Assembly: GCF_022370835.2 (NCBI RefSeq)
Contig: NZ_CP092365.1
Span: 620,001 to 684,000 of the forward strand
Reading direction: 5' to 3'
From: Mycolicibacillus parakoreensis
GTDB taxonomy: Bacteria > Actinomycetota > Actinomycetes > Mycobacteriales > Mycobacteriaceae
Length of the DNA: 64,000 bases
Shown: positions 8,280 to 16,567 of the stretch, one piece after another
How positions within the stretch are numbered: position 1 is the stretch's first letter
Layout of the letters: each line of letters begins with the position of its first letter
The notes under the pieces: model-generated
Databases searched by the model: none
Told to the model about the DNA's origin: nothing
What the model saw: only the letters and a program-made list of their open reading frames with translations
Position numbers and translations under genes: made by a program

Positions 8280-8364
8280 GGGCGCACCTTCCCGAGGATG
8301 ATCTGAAAGTCAGTAGGTCCGATCATGAGCCGGCGTTGGCGCGCTGGTTCGGGAAGGTACGCCC
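8280..8364 (+). promoter_or_regulatory. Inverted repeat covering the transposase ribosome binding site
   Basis: GGGCGCACCTTCCCGA at 8280-8295 pairs with TCGGGAAGGTACGCCC at 8349-8364, with one mismatch in 16 and a 53-base loop. The right arm contains the GGGAAGG that would serve as Shine-Dalgarno and ends directly before the ATG at 8365. RNA started outside the element would fold and hide the start. RNA started inside the loop would lack the left arm. This matches the known IS strategy against read-through activation. Confidence 0.55.
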
Positions 8365-9681
8365 ATGCTCACCGTAGTTCACGACGCCGAGGACGCCAAC
8401 GGCCACGAGGCCTCTGGGCGCTCGTTGTTGGACGAGATCGTCCGCGACGGTGCCCGGCAAATGCTGGCCGCGGCGTTGCAGGCCGAGGTCGCCGCGTATG
8501 TGGCCCAGTACGCCGATCAGCTCGACGACAACGGGCACCGGCTGGTGGTGCGCAACGGCTACCACCAGCCACGTGAGGTGTTGACCGCAGCCGGTGCGGT
8601 GCAGGTGAAAGCTCCACGAGTCAACGACAAACGCGTCGACCCCGACACTGGTGAGCGGAAACGGTTTTCCTCGGCGATCCTGCCGGCGTGGGCGCGCAAG
8701 TCACCGCAGATGAGCGAGGTGCTGCCGCTTTTGTATCTGCACGGGCTGTCGACCAGTGATTTCGGGCCGGCCCTGGAGCAGTTTCTGGGCTCGGGTGCCG
8801 GGTTGTCGGCCACCACGATCACCCGGCTGACCAGTCAGTGGCAAGATGAGGCCCGCGCGTTCGCCGCCCGGGACCTGTCGGGCACCGATTACGTCTACCT
8901 GTGGGTGGACGGCATCCACCTCAAGGTCCGCCTGGACCAGGAAAAGCTGTGCTTGCTGGTGATGCTGGGTGTGCGCGCTGACGGCCGCAAAGAACTGGTG
9001 GCGATCACCGACGGCTACCGCGAATCGACCGAGTCGTGGGCTGATCTGCTGCGCGACTGCAAGCGACGCGGCATGACCGCCCCGGTGCTCGCGGTCGGCG
9101 ATGGCGCACTCGGGTTCTGGAACGCGGTGCGTGAGGTGTTCCCGGCCACCAAAGAGCAGCGGTGCTGGTTTCATAAGCAGGCTAATGTTCTTGCCGCGCT
9201 GCCGAAATCAGCGCACCCGTCGGCGTTGGCGGCGATCAAGGAGATCTACAACGCCGAGGATATCGACAAGGCCCAGCTCGCGGTCAAAGCCTTCGAGGTC
9301 GACTTCGGGGCCAAGTATCCTAAAGCGGTCGCCAAGATCACCGACGATCTGGACACCCTGCTGGAGTTCTACCACTACCCGGCCGAACATTGGATTCACC
9401 TACGCACCACGAATCCGATCGAAAGCACCTTCGCCACAGTGCGTTTGCGCACCAAGGTCACCAAAGGCCCGGGATCACGCGCGGCCGGACTGGCTATGGC
9501 CTACAAGCTCATCGACGCCGCCGCGGCCCGCTGGCGCGCCGTCAACGCCCCACACCTGGTCGCTTTGGTCCGCGCCGGCGCGGTCTTCCACAAGGGAAAG
9601 CTGCTCGAACGCCCCACCGAGATCACCCCAACACAGCCGCCCACCGACGGCGCCGAACAACCCGGAACGGAGGTCGCCTGA
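8365..9681 (+). CDS. IS256-family transposase
   Basis: A 438-residue mutator-type DDE transposase, intact with no frameshift. Catalytic residues visible in context: first Asp in YLWVDGIHLKV, second Asp in LAVGDGALGFW, and Glu in TTNPIESTFATVRLRT, with the CWFHK segment typical of the family between them. It catalyses cut or copy-out transposition of the surrounding element. The N-terminal residues resemble other mycobacterial IS256 members, but I do not assign a named IS. The start overlaps the hairpin described at 8280-8364. The intact frame and preserved ends suggest recent activity. Confidence 0.95.
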   Translation: MLTVVHDAEDANGHEASGRSLLDEIVRDGARQMLAAALQAEVAAYVAQYADQLDDNGHRLVVRNGYHQPREVLTAAGAVQVKAPRVNDKRVDPDTGERKRFSSAILPAWARKSPQMSEVLPLLYLHGLSTSDFGPALEQFLGSGAGLSATTITRLTSQWQDEARAFAARDLSGTDYVYLWVDGIHLKVRLDQEKLCLLVMLGVRADGRKELVAITDGYRESTESWADLLRDCKRRGMTAPVLAVGDGALGFWNAVREVFPATKEQRCWFHKQANVLAALPKSAHPSALAAIKEIYNAEDIDKAQLAVKAFEVDFGAKYPKAVAKITDDLDTLLEFYHYPAEHWIHLRTTNPIESTFATVRLRTKVTKGPGSRAAGLAMAYKLIDAAAARWRAVNAPHLVALVRAGAVFHKGKLLERPTEITPTQPPTDGAEQPGTEVA

Positions 9682-9700
9682 ACAACCCGATCCACAGGTA

Positions 9701-9706
9701 TTGACA
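9701..9706 (+). promoter_or_regulatory. Outward-facing TTGACA at the right end of the IS
   Basis: An exact TTGACA -35 hexamer sits in the right terminal repeat and points toward the dipeptidase gene. No good -10 lies 16-19 bases on; TACGGT at 9731 is 24 bases away. IS256-type elements are known to form hybrid promoters this way, but here the fit is only partial. Confidence 0.3.
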
Positions 9707-9743
9707 ATTTCTCTGAGCGGCGCCATCGCCTACGGTGACACCC

Positions 9744-10436
9744 ATGGCGCGTGCGGTGGCGGTGGCGGTGCTCCTCGGGGTCCTCGCCTGCGGTGTGCCG
9801 GTGAGCCCGGCGGGCGCCGACGTCCCGCCGGTGAGCCCGGCGGCGACCGCCGACGGCCTCACCGACGTGCGCGCCGTGGTGCCCGACGCGGTGATCGACC
9901 TGCGCTACGCCACCCCCGACAATTTCACCGGGGTGCAGCTCTATCCCGCCGACGCCCGCTGCCTGGTGCACCGGTCGATGGCCGACGGGCTGGCCGCCGC
10001 GGCCGCGACGCTGCGCGCCGGCGGCGAACGGCTGGTGTTCTGGGACTGCTACCGGCCGCATGCGGTGCAGGTCCGCATGTTCGAGGTGGTGCCCGACCCG
10101 GCCTGGGTGGCGCGTCCGGGCACGGCGGCGCGCAGCCACGAGGCGGGCCGCTCGGTGGATGTCACCCTGGCCGCCGCGCAGAGCCCGTGCCCGCCGGAGC
10201 GCCGCCTCGGCGACGGCCTGTGCCTGGCCGACATGGGCACCGGGTTCGACGACTTCACCGCCCGCGCGCACGCCGGGGCCACCGACGGCCTCAGCGCCAC
10301 CGCCCGGGACAACCGCGCCCGGCTGACCGCGGCGATGGCCGCCGGCGGGCTCAGCGTCTACTCCGGCGAGTGGTGGCACTTCGACGGGCCCGGCGCCGGG
10401 GTGGACCGCCCGTTTCTCACCGCGCCGGTCAACTGA
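9744..10436 (+). CDS. Secreted D-alanyl-D-alanine dipeptidase (VanX/M15D type)
   Basis: A 230-residue exported zinc peptidase. The N-terminus is a signal peptide (ARAVAVAVLLGVLACG, then ADV). Metal and catalytic motifs of the VanX/DdpX family are present: SHEAGRSVD (zinc His and Asp) and GEWWHFD (catalytic Glu and zinc His), plus the substrate-side YRPHAVQ segment. It should cleave D-Ala-D-Ala outside the membrane, in cell-wall turnover or recycling, rather than confer glycopeptide resistance. The ATG at 9744 is preferred; GTG at 9735 is in frame and possible. It lies just downstream of the IS256 element, which separates it from the kinase and beta-lactamase-like genes. Confidence 0.9.
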   Translation: MARAVAVAVLLGVLACGVPVSPAGADVPPVSPAATADGLTDVRAVVPDAVIDLRYATPDNFTGVQLYPADARCLVHRSMADGLAAAAATLRAGGERLVFWDCYRPHAVQVRMFEVVPDPAWVARPGTAARSHEAGRSVDVTLAAAQSPCPPERRLGDGLCLADMGTGFDDFTARAHAGATDGLSATARDNRARLTAAMAAGGLSVYSGEWWHFDGPGAGVDRPFLTAPVN

Positions 10437-10481
10437 GCAAAACCGTCCCGCGGCTCGCCGCGCCCGCTAAGGTCTGCAGCC

Positions 10482-10922
10482 ATGGCAGTGAAGGATTCCC
10501 GCGACGTCGTCATCGAAGCCTCCCCGGAGGAGATCCTGGCCGTGATCGCCGACGTCGAGGCCACCCCGACGTGGTCGCCGCAGTACCAGAGCGCGGAGAT
10601 ACTCGACACCTACGACGACGGTCGCCCCCGGCAGGTCAAGATGACGATCAAGGCCGCCGGTCTCACCGACGAGCAGGTCGTCGAATACACCTGGGGCGAC
10701 AACGCGGTGAGCTGGACGCTGGTCTCGGCCGGCCAGCTCAAGGCCCAGGACGCCAAATACACCCTGACCCCGCAGGGGCAGAAGACCGCCGTCCGGTTCG
10801 ACATGGAGATCGATCTGGCGGTGCCGCTGCCCGGTTTTTTGCTCAAGCGCACGATGAAGGGCGGCATGGAGACCGCCACCGACGGTCTGCGCAAACAGGT
10901 GCTCAAGGTCAAAAAAGGCTGA
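10482..10922 (+). CDS. SRPBCC (START/Bet v 1-like) protein, Rv0856/Rv0857 type
   Basis: A 146-residue single-domain protein of the polyketide cyclase/dehydrase-like SRPBCC superfamily. It opens with RDVVIEASPEEILAVIADVEATP and ends in an amphipathic C-terminal helix, the usual hydrophobic-pocket fold. No catalytic residue can be assigned. The gene at 11017-11481 is a close paralogue, matching the cluster of SRPBCC genes beside dapC and fadA in M. tuberculosis. A lipid-binding or carrier role next to beta-oxidation genes is plausible but unproven. Confidence 0.85.
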   Translation: MAVKDSRDVVIEASPEEILAVIADVEATPTWSPQYQSAEILDTYDDGRPRQVKMTIKAAGLTDEQVVEYTWGDNAVSWTLVSAGQLKAQDAKYTLTPQGQKTAVRFDMEIDLAVPLPGFLLKRTMKGGMETATDGLRKQVLKVKKG

Positions 10923-11016
10923 CCGCACCGGAATTGCCACCGGCGTCGACGCGGTGCCGGTGACCGGTCGCCGGAAACCCGACCGGCGCCCGCGAAGCGG
11001 ACTACCGTGGTAGTTG

Positions 11017-11481
11017 ATGGCTGTACGAGCATCCCGTGAGGTGATCATCGACGCCCCGGTGGACACGATCCTGCGGGCGCTGGCCGACGTCGAGATGTTG
11101 ACGTCGTGGTCGCCGGTGCACAAACGCATCGAGGTGCTCGACACCTACGCCGACGGCCGGCCGCACCACGTGCGGGCGACGGTGAAAGTCCTCGGGCTGG
11201 TCGACAAGGAGATCCTGGAATACCACTGGGGCCCCACCTGGGTGATCTGGGACGCCAAATCCACCTTCCAGCAGCGCGCCCAGCACGTGGAGTACAACCT
11301 GCGCCCCGAGGGCGTGGACCGCACCCGGGTGCGCTTCGACATCACCGTGGAGCCGTCCGGGCCGATCCCGGCGTTCATCGTCAAACGGGCCAGCAAACTC
11401 GTCCTGGAGATCGCCACCGAGCGGCTGCGCGATCAGGTGATGACCGGGTTGGCGGCCAAACACGCCGGCGGGAGCCCTTAA
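11017..11481 (+). CDS. SRPBCC protein, paralogue of the preceding gene
   Basis: A 154-residue SRPBCC-fold protein with the same opening (SREVIIDAPVDTILRALADVE) and the same VLDTYADGRP turn as its upstream neighbour. It carries a slightly longer C-terminal tail. The ATG at 11017 is used; a TTG directly before it is also in frame. Its stop overlaps the stop of the convergent dapC by 4 bp. It probably binds a hydrophobic ligand; no specific activity can be read. Confidence 0.85.
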   Translation: MAVRASREVIIDAPVDTILRALADVEMLTSWSPVHKRIEVLDTYADGRPHHVRATVKVLGLVDKEILEYHWGPTWVIWDAKSTFQQRAQHVEYNLRPEGVDRTRVRFDITVEPSGPIPAFIVKRASKLVLEIATERLRDQVMTGLAAKHAGGSP

Positions 11482-12650
11482 TCGCGCAGCGCCGCCAGTC
11501 GGCGCAGCCCCTCGGCGATCGTGTCGTCGCGTTTGCAGAACGTGAACCGGACCAGGTGGCGCCACCGGTGGAACTGCGGAGCGTCCGGATCGCAGAACGC
11601 CGACATCGGGATCGCCGCCACCCCCACCCGTTCCGGGAGTTCGGCGCAGAACGCGGCGCCGTCGTCGACGCCGAGCGGGCGCGGATCGGCGCACAGGAAA
11701 TAGGTGCCGACGCTGTCGTGCACCGCGAAGCCGATCTGCGCCAGTCCGGCGGCCAACCGGTCGCGGCGGCGTCGGTGCACCCGCCGTTGCTCGGCCACCC
11801 AGTCGTCCTCGGTGTCCAGCGCCAACGCCACCGCCGGTTGGAACGGTGCCCCCGCGGCGTAGCTCAGATACTGTTTGGCGGCGCGCACCCCGGCCAGCAG
11901 CTCCGCCGGGCCGCACGCCCAGCCGATCTTCCAGCCGGTGCAGCTGAACATCTTCGCCGCGCTGGAGATGCTGACGGTGCGCCGCGCCATCCCCGGGAAG
12001 CCGGCCAGCGGCCGGTGCCGGCGGCCGTCGAAGACCAGGTGCTCATAGACCTCGTCGGTGATCACCAGCAGGTCGGTCTCGACGGCCAGCTGCGCCAGCC
12101 CGGCCAGTTCGGTCTCGGTGAACACCGCCCCGGTCGGGTTGTGGGGGGAGTTGACGATCAGCGCCCGCGTCGCCGGGGTGAGCGCGGCGCGCAGCGCGTC
12201 GAGATCGAGGGCGAACCCGGTGCCGTCGGCCACCAGCGGCACCGCCACCCGGCGTGCCCCGGCCATCGCGATCGCCGGGGAGTAGGAGTCGTAGAACGGC
12301 TCGATGACCAGCACGTCGGTGCCGGGTTCGACCAGACCGATCAGCGCGGCCGCGATGGCCTCGGTCGCCCCCACGGTCACCAGGATCTCGGTCTGCGGGT
12401 CGTAGTCGATGCCGTAGTGGCGGCGGCGCTGGGCGGCGACCGCCTCGCGCAACGCGAGGGTGCCCATGCCCGGCGGATACTGGTTGACCCCGGCGGCGAT
12501 CGCGTCGCGGGCCGCGGCCAGCATCGCCGCCGGCCCGTCCTCGTCGGGAAAGCCCTGGCCCAGGTTGACCGCGCCGACGCGGGTCGCCAGCGCCGACACC
12601 TCGGCGAAAATGGTGGTGGCGGTGTAGGGCCGCAGGCGCGAGACCGTCAT
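11478..12650 (-). CDS. dapC: N-succinyldiaminopimelate aminotransferase (DapC)
   Basis: A 390-residue class I/II PLP aminotransferase, equivalent by sequence and position to Rv0858c. Visible signatures are VNLGQGFPDEDGP, NSPHNPTGAVF, ITDEVYEHL and the PLP lysine in SISSAAKMFSCTGWKIGW. It makes N-succinyl-LL-2,6-diaminopimelate in the lysine/peptidoglycan DAP pathway. Some members of this subgroup act on other amino acids, so substrate assignment rests on orthology. The ATG at 12650 gives the expected N-terminus (MTVSRLRPY); upstream in-frame sequence is unlike the family. It is divergent from fadA across 167 bp. Confidence 0.9.
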   Translation of the reverse strand: MTVSRLRPYTATTIFAEVSALATRVGAVNLGQGFPDEDGPAAMLAAARDAIAAGVNQYPPGMGTLALREAVAAQRRRHYGIDYDPQTEILVTVGATEAIAAALIGLVEPGTDVLVIEPFYDSYSPAIAMAGARRVAVPLVADGTGFALDLDALRAALTPATRALIVNSPHNPTGAVFTETELAGLAQLAVETDLLVITDEVYEHLVFDGRRHRPLAGFPGMARRTVSISSAAKMFSCTGWKIGWACGPAELLAGVRAAKQYLSYAAGAPFQPAVALALDTEDDWVAEQRRVHRRRRDRLAAGLAQIGFAVHDSVGTYFLCADPRPLGVDDGAAFCAELPERVGVAAIPMSAFCDPDAPQFHRWRHLVRFTFCKRDDTIAEGLRRLAALRD

Positions 12651-12817
12651 GGGCGTCGAGCGTATCGGGACCGGGGGCTGCGGGGAGGCGCCGCCGGCCG
12701 GACCCACCTCCCAACCAACAGGTTGATAGAGACCCCTGTTAGCCTGGGGAGGCAGGGACTACTCTCCCTCGTACACGGCTCTGCGAAGTTCAACTGCGAT
12801 TGGAAGAAGAGACGGTC

Positions 12818-14029
12818 ATGTCCGACGAAGCCTTCATCTACGAGGCCATCCGAACCCCGCGCGGCAAGCAGCGAAACGGCTCGCTGACCGAGGTGAAACC
12901 GCTCAACCTGGTGGTCGGGCTGGTGCGCGAGCTGCGCAACCGGTTCCCCGACCTCGACGAGACCCTGATCAGCGACGTCATCCTCGGGGTGGTCTCCCCG
13001 GTGGGCGACCAGGGCGGCGACATCGCGCGCACCGCGGTGCTCGCGGCCGATCTGCCCGACACCACCGGCGGGGTGCAGCTCAACCGGTTCTGCGCCTCCG
13101 GGCTCGAGGCGATCAACACCGCCGCGCAGAAGGTCCGCTCCGGCTGGGACGACCTGGTGCTCGCCGGGGGCGTGGAGTCGATGAGCCGGGTGCCGATGGG
13201 CTCCGACGGCGGCGCCTGGGCGCTGGACCCGGAGACCAACTACAGCGTCGGGTTCGTGCCGCAGGGCATCGGCGCGGACCTGATCGCCACCATCGAGGGC
13301 TTCTCCCGCGAGGACGTCGACGCCTACGCGCTGCGCAGCCAGCAGAAGGCGGCCGCGGCGTGGTCGGGCGGGTACTTCGCCAAGTCGGTGGTGCCGGTGC
13401 GTGACCAGAACGGCCTGGTCGTCCTCGACCACGACGAGCACATGCGCCCGGACTCCACGCTCGAGGGACTGGGCAAGCTCAAGACCGCCTTCGACGGCGT
13501 CGGCGAGATGGGTGGTTTCGACGCGGTGGCGCTGCAGAAGTACCACTACGTGGAGAAGATCAACCACGTCCACACCGGCGGGAACAGCTCGGGCATCGTC
13601 GACGGTGCCGCGCTGGTGCTGGTCGGCAGCGAGAAGGCCGGCGCCTCGCAGGGGTTGACCCCGCGGGCGCGGATCGTGGCCACCGCCACCAGCGGCGCGG
13701 ACCCGGTCATCATGCTCACCGGGCCCACGCCGGCCACCCGCAAGGTGCTCGACCGGGCCGGGCTGACCGTCGACGACATCGACCTGTTCGAGCTCAACGA
13801 GGCCTTCGCCTCGGTGGTGCTGAAGTTCCAGCAGGACCTGGGCATCCCCGACGAGAAACTCAACGTCAACGGCGGCGCCATCGCGATGGGCCACCCGCTG
13901 GGCGCCACCGGCGCCATGATCACCGGAACCATGGTCGACGAACTGGAGCGCCGGGGTGCCCGCCGCGCGCTGATCACGTTGTGCGTCGGCGGCGGCATGG
14001 GCGTGGCCACCATCATCGAGCGAGTCTGA
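12818..14029 (+). CDS. fadA: Acetyl-CoA acyltransferase (thiolase) FadA
   Basis: A 403-residue thiolase that cleaves 3-ketoacyl-CoA in the last step of beta-oxidation. The nucleophilic cysteine is in [10 protein letters not shown], the conserved histidine in [11 protein letters not shown], and the second cysteine in [18 protein letters not shown] lies before the ATG at 12818. Followed 17 bp later by fadB, it forms the trifunctional-enzyme pair equivalent to Rv0859-Rv0860, in which FadA is the beta subunit of an alpha2-beta2 complex. Confidence 0.95.
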   Translation: MSDEAFIYEAIRTPRGKQRNGSLTEVKPLNLVVGLVRELRNRFPDLDETLISDVILGVVSPVGDQGGDIARTAVLAADLPDTTGGVQLNRFCASGLEAINTAAQKVRSGWDDLVLAGGVESMSRVPMGSDGGAWALDPETNYSVGFVPQGIGADLIATIEGFSREDVDAYALRSQQKAAAAWSGGYFAKSVVPVRDQNGLVVLDHDEHMRPDSTLEGLGKLKTAFDGVGEMGGFDAVALQKYHYVEKINHVHTGGNSSGIVDGAALVLVGSEKAGASQGLTPRARIVATATSGADPVIMLTGPTPATRKVLDRAGLTVDDIDLFELNEAFASVVLKFQQDLGIPDEKLNVNGGAIAMGHPLGATGAMITGTMVDELERRGARRALITLCVGGGMGVATIIERV

Positions 14030-14046
14030 GAGGGTTTCGAACAACA

Positions 14047-16179
14047 ATGGCAGAGAACACCATTCAGTGGGACAAGGATGCCGACGGCATCGTCACCCTG
14101 ACGTTGGACGACCCGACCGGCTCGGCCAACGTCATGAACGAGCACTACACCGAGTCGATGGACAAGGCCGTGGACCGTCTTGTCGCCGAGAAGGATTCGA
14201 TCACCGGTGTGGTGATCACCAGCGCCAAGAAGACCTTCTTCGCCGGTGGTGACCTCAAGGCGATGATCCAGGTCGGCCCGGAGAACGCCCAGCAGTCGTT
14301 CGACCAGGTCGAGCACATCAAGAAGACGCTGCGCACGCTGGAGACCTTCGGCAAGCCGGTGGTCGCGGCGATCAACGGCGCCGCGCTCGGCGGGGGACTG
14401 GAGATCGCGTTGGCCTGTCATCACCGCATCGCCGCCGACGTCAAGGGCAGCCAGCTCGGGCTGCCCGAGGTGACCCTCGGCCTGCTGCCCGGCGGCGGTG
14501 GGGTCACCCGCACCGTGCGCATGTTCGGGATCCAGAAGGCCTTCATGGAGGTGCTCAGCCAGGGCACCCGGTTCAAGCCGGCCAAGGCCGAGGAGATCGG
14601 CCTGGTCGACGAGCTGGTGGGCACCGTCGAGGAGCTGCTGCCCGCCGCCAAGGCGTGGATCAAGGCCAACCCGGAGGCCCACACCCAGCCGTGGGACGCC
14701 AAGGGCTACAAGATGCCCGGCGGCACCCCGAGTTCGCCGGGGCTGGCGCAGATCCTGCCGTCGTTCCCGGCGCTGCTGAAAAAGCAGCTCAAGGGCTCCC
14801 CGATGCCCGCGCCGCGGGCCATCCTCGACGCCGCGGTCGAGGGGGCGGCGGTCGACTTCGATGCCGCCAGCCGCATCGAGAGCCGCTACTTCACCTCGCT
14901 GGTCACCGGCCAGGTCGCCAAGAACATGATCCAGGCGTTCTTCTTGGACCTGCAGACCATCAACAACGGGGGCAGCCGTCCCGACGGCATCGAGCAGACC
15001 CCGATCACCAAGGTCGGGGTGCTCGGCGCCGGCATGATGGGCGCCGGGATCGCCTACGTGTCGGCCAAGGCCGGCTACGAGGTGGTTCTCAAGGACGTGT
15101 CGCTGGAGGCCGCCCAGAAGGGCAAGGGCTATTCGGAGAAGCTGGAGGCCAAGGCGCTCTCGCGCGGCAAGACCACCGAGGAGAAATCCGCGGCGCTGCT
15201 GGACAAGATCACCCCGACCGCCGACGCCGCCGACCTGGCCGGTGTGGACTTCGTGATCGAGGCCGTCTTCGAAAGCCAGGACCTCAAACACCAGGTCTTC
15301 CAAGAGATCGAGGACGTCGTCGAACCCAACGCGGTGCTCGGGTCGAACACCTCCACGCTGCCGATCACCGGTCTGGCGACCGGGGTGAAGCGCCAGGAGG
15401 ACTTCATCGGGATTCACTTCTTCTCCCCGGTCGACAAGATGCCGCTGGTGGAGATCATCAAGGGGGAGAAGACCTCCGATGAGACCCTCGCGCGGGTCTT
15501 CGACTACGTGCTCGCGATCCGCAAGACCCCGATCGTGGTCAACGACTCCCGCGGCTTCTACACCTCCCGGGTGATCGGCACCTTCATCAACGAGGCGCTG
15601 GCGATGCTCGGCGAGGGTGTGGAACCGGCCAGCATCGAGCAGGCGGGCAACCAGGCCGGCTACCCGGCGCCGCCGTTGCAGCTCTCCGACGAGCTCAACC
15701 TGGAGCTGATGCACAAGATCGCGGTGGCGACCCGTGAAGGCGTCGAGGCCGCCGGGGGCACCTACGAGAAGCAGATGAACGAGATCGTCGTGGAGAAGAT
15801 GATCGAGATCGGGCGACCCTCCCGACTCAAGGGCGCCGGCTTCTACGAGTACGCCGACGGCAAGCGGGTCGGCCTGTGGCCCGGCCTGCGGGAGGTGTTC
15901 AACAGCGGGTCCACCGAGATCCCGCTGCAGGACATGATCGACCGGATGCTGTTCGCCGAGGTGCTCGAGACCCAGAAGTGCCTCGACGAGGGGGTGCTGA
16001 CGTCGACCGCCGACGCCAACATCGGCGCGATCATGGGCATCGGGTTCCCACCGTGGACCGGCGGCACCGCCCAGTACATCGTCGGCTACCCCGGGGGCAA
16101 AGCCGGCTTCGTCGCGCGCGCCAAGGAACTGGCGGCCCGCTACGGCGACCAGTTCACCCTGCCGAGCTCGCTGCTGTAA
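14047..16179 (+). CDS. fadB: Trifunctional enzyme alpha subunit FadB
   Basis: A 710-residue fusion of enoyl-CoA hydratase and 3-hydroxyacyl-CoA dehydrogenase. Residues 1-200 are the crotonase domain (FFAGGDLKAM oxyanion region, LGLPEVTLGLLPGGGG with the catalytic glutamate). The Rossmann motif GVLGAGMMGAGIAY is near 322, and the dehydrogenase catalytic segment GIHFFSPVDKMPLVEI near 457. The C-terminal helical domain ends with GFPPWTGG. It performs the second and third beta-oxidation steps and should assemble with FadA. A strong hairpin follows 18 bp after the stop. Confidence 0.96.
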   Translation: MAENTIQWDKDADGIVTLTLDDPTGSANVMNEHYTESMDKAVDRLVAEKDSITGVVITSAKKTFFAGGDLKAMIQVGPENAQQSFDQVEHIKKTLRTLETFGKPVVAAINGAALGGGLEIALACHHRIAADVKGSQLGLPEVTLGLLPGGGGVTRTVRMFGIQKAFMEVLSQGTRFKPAKAEEIGLVDELVGTVEELLPAAKAWIKANPEAHTQPWDAKGYKMPGGTPSSPGLAQILPSFPALLKKQLKGSPMPAPRAILDAAVEGAAVDFDAASRIESRYFTSLVTGQVAKNMIQAFFLDLQTINNGGSRPDGIEQTPITKVGVLGAGMMGAGIAYVSAKAGYEVVLKDVSLEAAQKGKGYSEKLEAKALSRGKTTEEKSAALLDKITPTADAADLAGVDFVIEAVFESQDLKHQVFQEIEDVVEPNAVLGSNTSTLPITGLATGVKRQEDFIGIHFFSPVDKMPLVEIIKGEKTSDETLARVFDYVLAIRKTPIVVNDSRGFYTSRVIGTFINEALAMLGEGVEPASIEQAGNQAGYPAPPLQLSDELNLELMHKIAVATREGVEAAGGTYEKQMNEIVVEKMIEIGRPSRLKGAGFYEYADGKRVGLWPGLREVFNSGSTEIPLQDMIDRMLFAEVLETQKCLDEGVLTSTADANIGAIMGIGFPPWTGGTAQYIVGYPGGKAGFVARAKELAARYGDQFTLPSSLL

Positions 16180-16197
16180 CGACCTGAAGCAGGCCGA

Positions 16198-16231
16198 CCG
16201 GAGCCCCCAGCCCGACGGGTGGGGGCTCCGG
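16198..16231 (+). terminator. Strong GC hairpin after fadB
   Basis: CCGGAGCCCCCA at 16198-16209 pairs perfectly with TGGGGGCTCCGG at 16220-16231 around a 10-base loop. It stands 18 bases after the fadB stop. There is no T-tract, as is common for mycobacterial terminators, so termination strength is uncertain. Confidence 0.65.
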
Positions 16232-16567
16232 CGTCTGCGGGCCGGCGTCTGCGGGCCGGGCGGGCGATCGTGCGCAGCGGCCCGGATGTGGCCGACTCGG
16301 TCGCCGCGCCCGAGTGTGACGCACCGCACAATCTGGCGGCTCCACCGCGGCGCGGCCCGGCCGGTGAACCGGGTTGGCCTGGGGTTATGCTCGGGCGGTG
16401 CGGCATAGCGGTCGCGCCACGGCGTGCGCGGGCTGGGTACCGTCAAGACACTTAAATAAGCTAATCTAAGCCCCGCGTTGGGTCGTCGCGGTGATGGCGC
16501 AACGTGGGTCGGCCTGCGGCGGGTCGGTCCGCCACCTGCAACCAGCAACTCAGAACGGGGCAGTCAA
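16232..16567. other. Intergenic region between fadB and mmpS
   Basis: There is no gene in this 336-bp stretch. It begins with a 14-bp tandem duplication (GTCTGCGGGCCGGC, then GTCTGCGGGCCGGG). Later it holds TATGCT at 16386-16391, a possible -10, and an AT-rich island at 16451-16470 described separately. It should contain the mmpS promoter. Confidence 0.6.
16451..16469 (+). promoter_or_regulatory. Possible degenerate IdeR (iron) box before mmpS
   Basis: CTTAAATAAGCTAATCTAA matches the IdeR consensus TTAGGTTAGGCTAACCTAA at 12 of 19 positions. The right half (GCTAA-CTAA) is nearly perfect and the left half poor. It contains TAATCT, a possible -10. IdeR is known to control mmpS4/mmpL4 in M. tuberculosis, so the position is suggestive, but a half-site alone is weak. 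Confidence 0.35.

Larger units (their letters stand above)
8237..9706 (+). mobile_element. Complete IS256-family insertion sequence
   Basis: About 1.47 kb bounded by imperfect 17-bp terminal inverted repeats (8237-8253 and 9690-9706, 13 of 17 matching, with the inner ACCTGTGGAT identical). One intact transposase gene lies inside. No 8-9 bp target duplication is visible next to these ends, so the true tips may be a few bases away, or the duplication has decayed. The element begins 13 bp after the beta-lactamase-like gene and ends 37 bp before the dipeptidase gene. It splits what would otherwise be a compact run of cell-wall genes without breaking either one. Confidence 0.85.

Noticed and set aside
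8224..9743. Target-site duplication around the IS256 element
   Set aside because: The 8-9 bases outside both terminal repeats do not match; only a short CAAT is shared, at unlike offsets.
10923..11016. Hairpin CACCGGC/GCCGGTG between the two SRPBCC genes as a terminator
   Set aside because: Only 7 bp, GC-rich background makes such stems common, and there is no T-tract.
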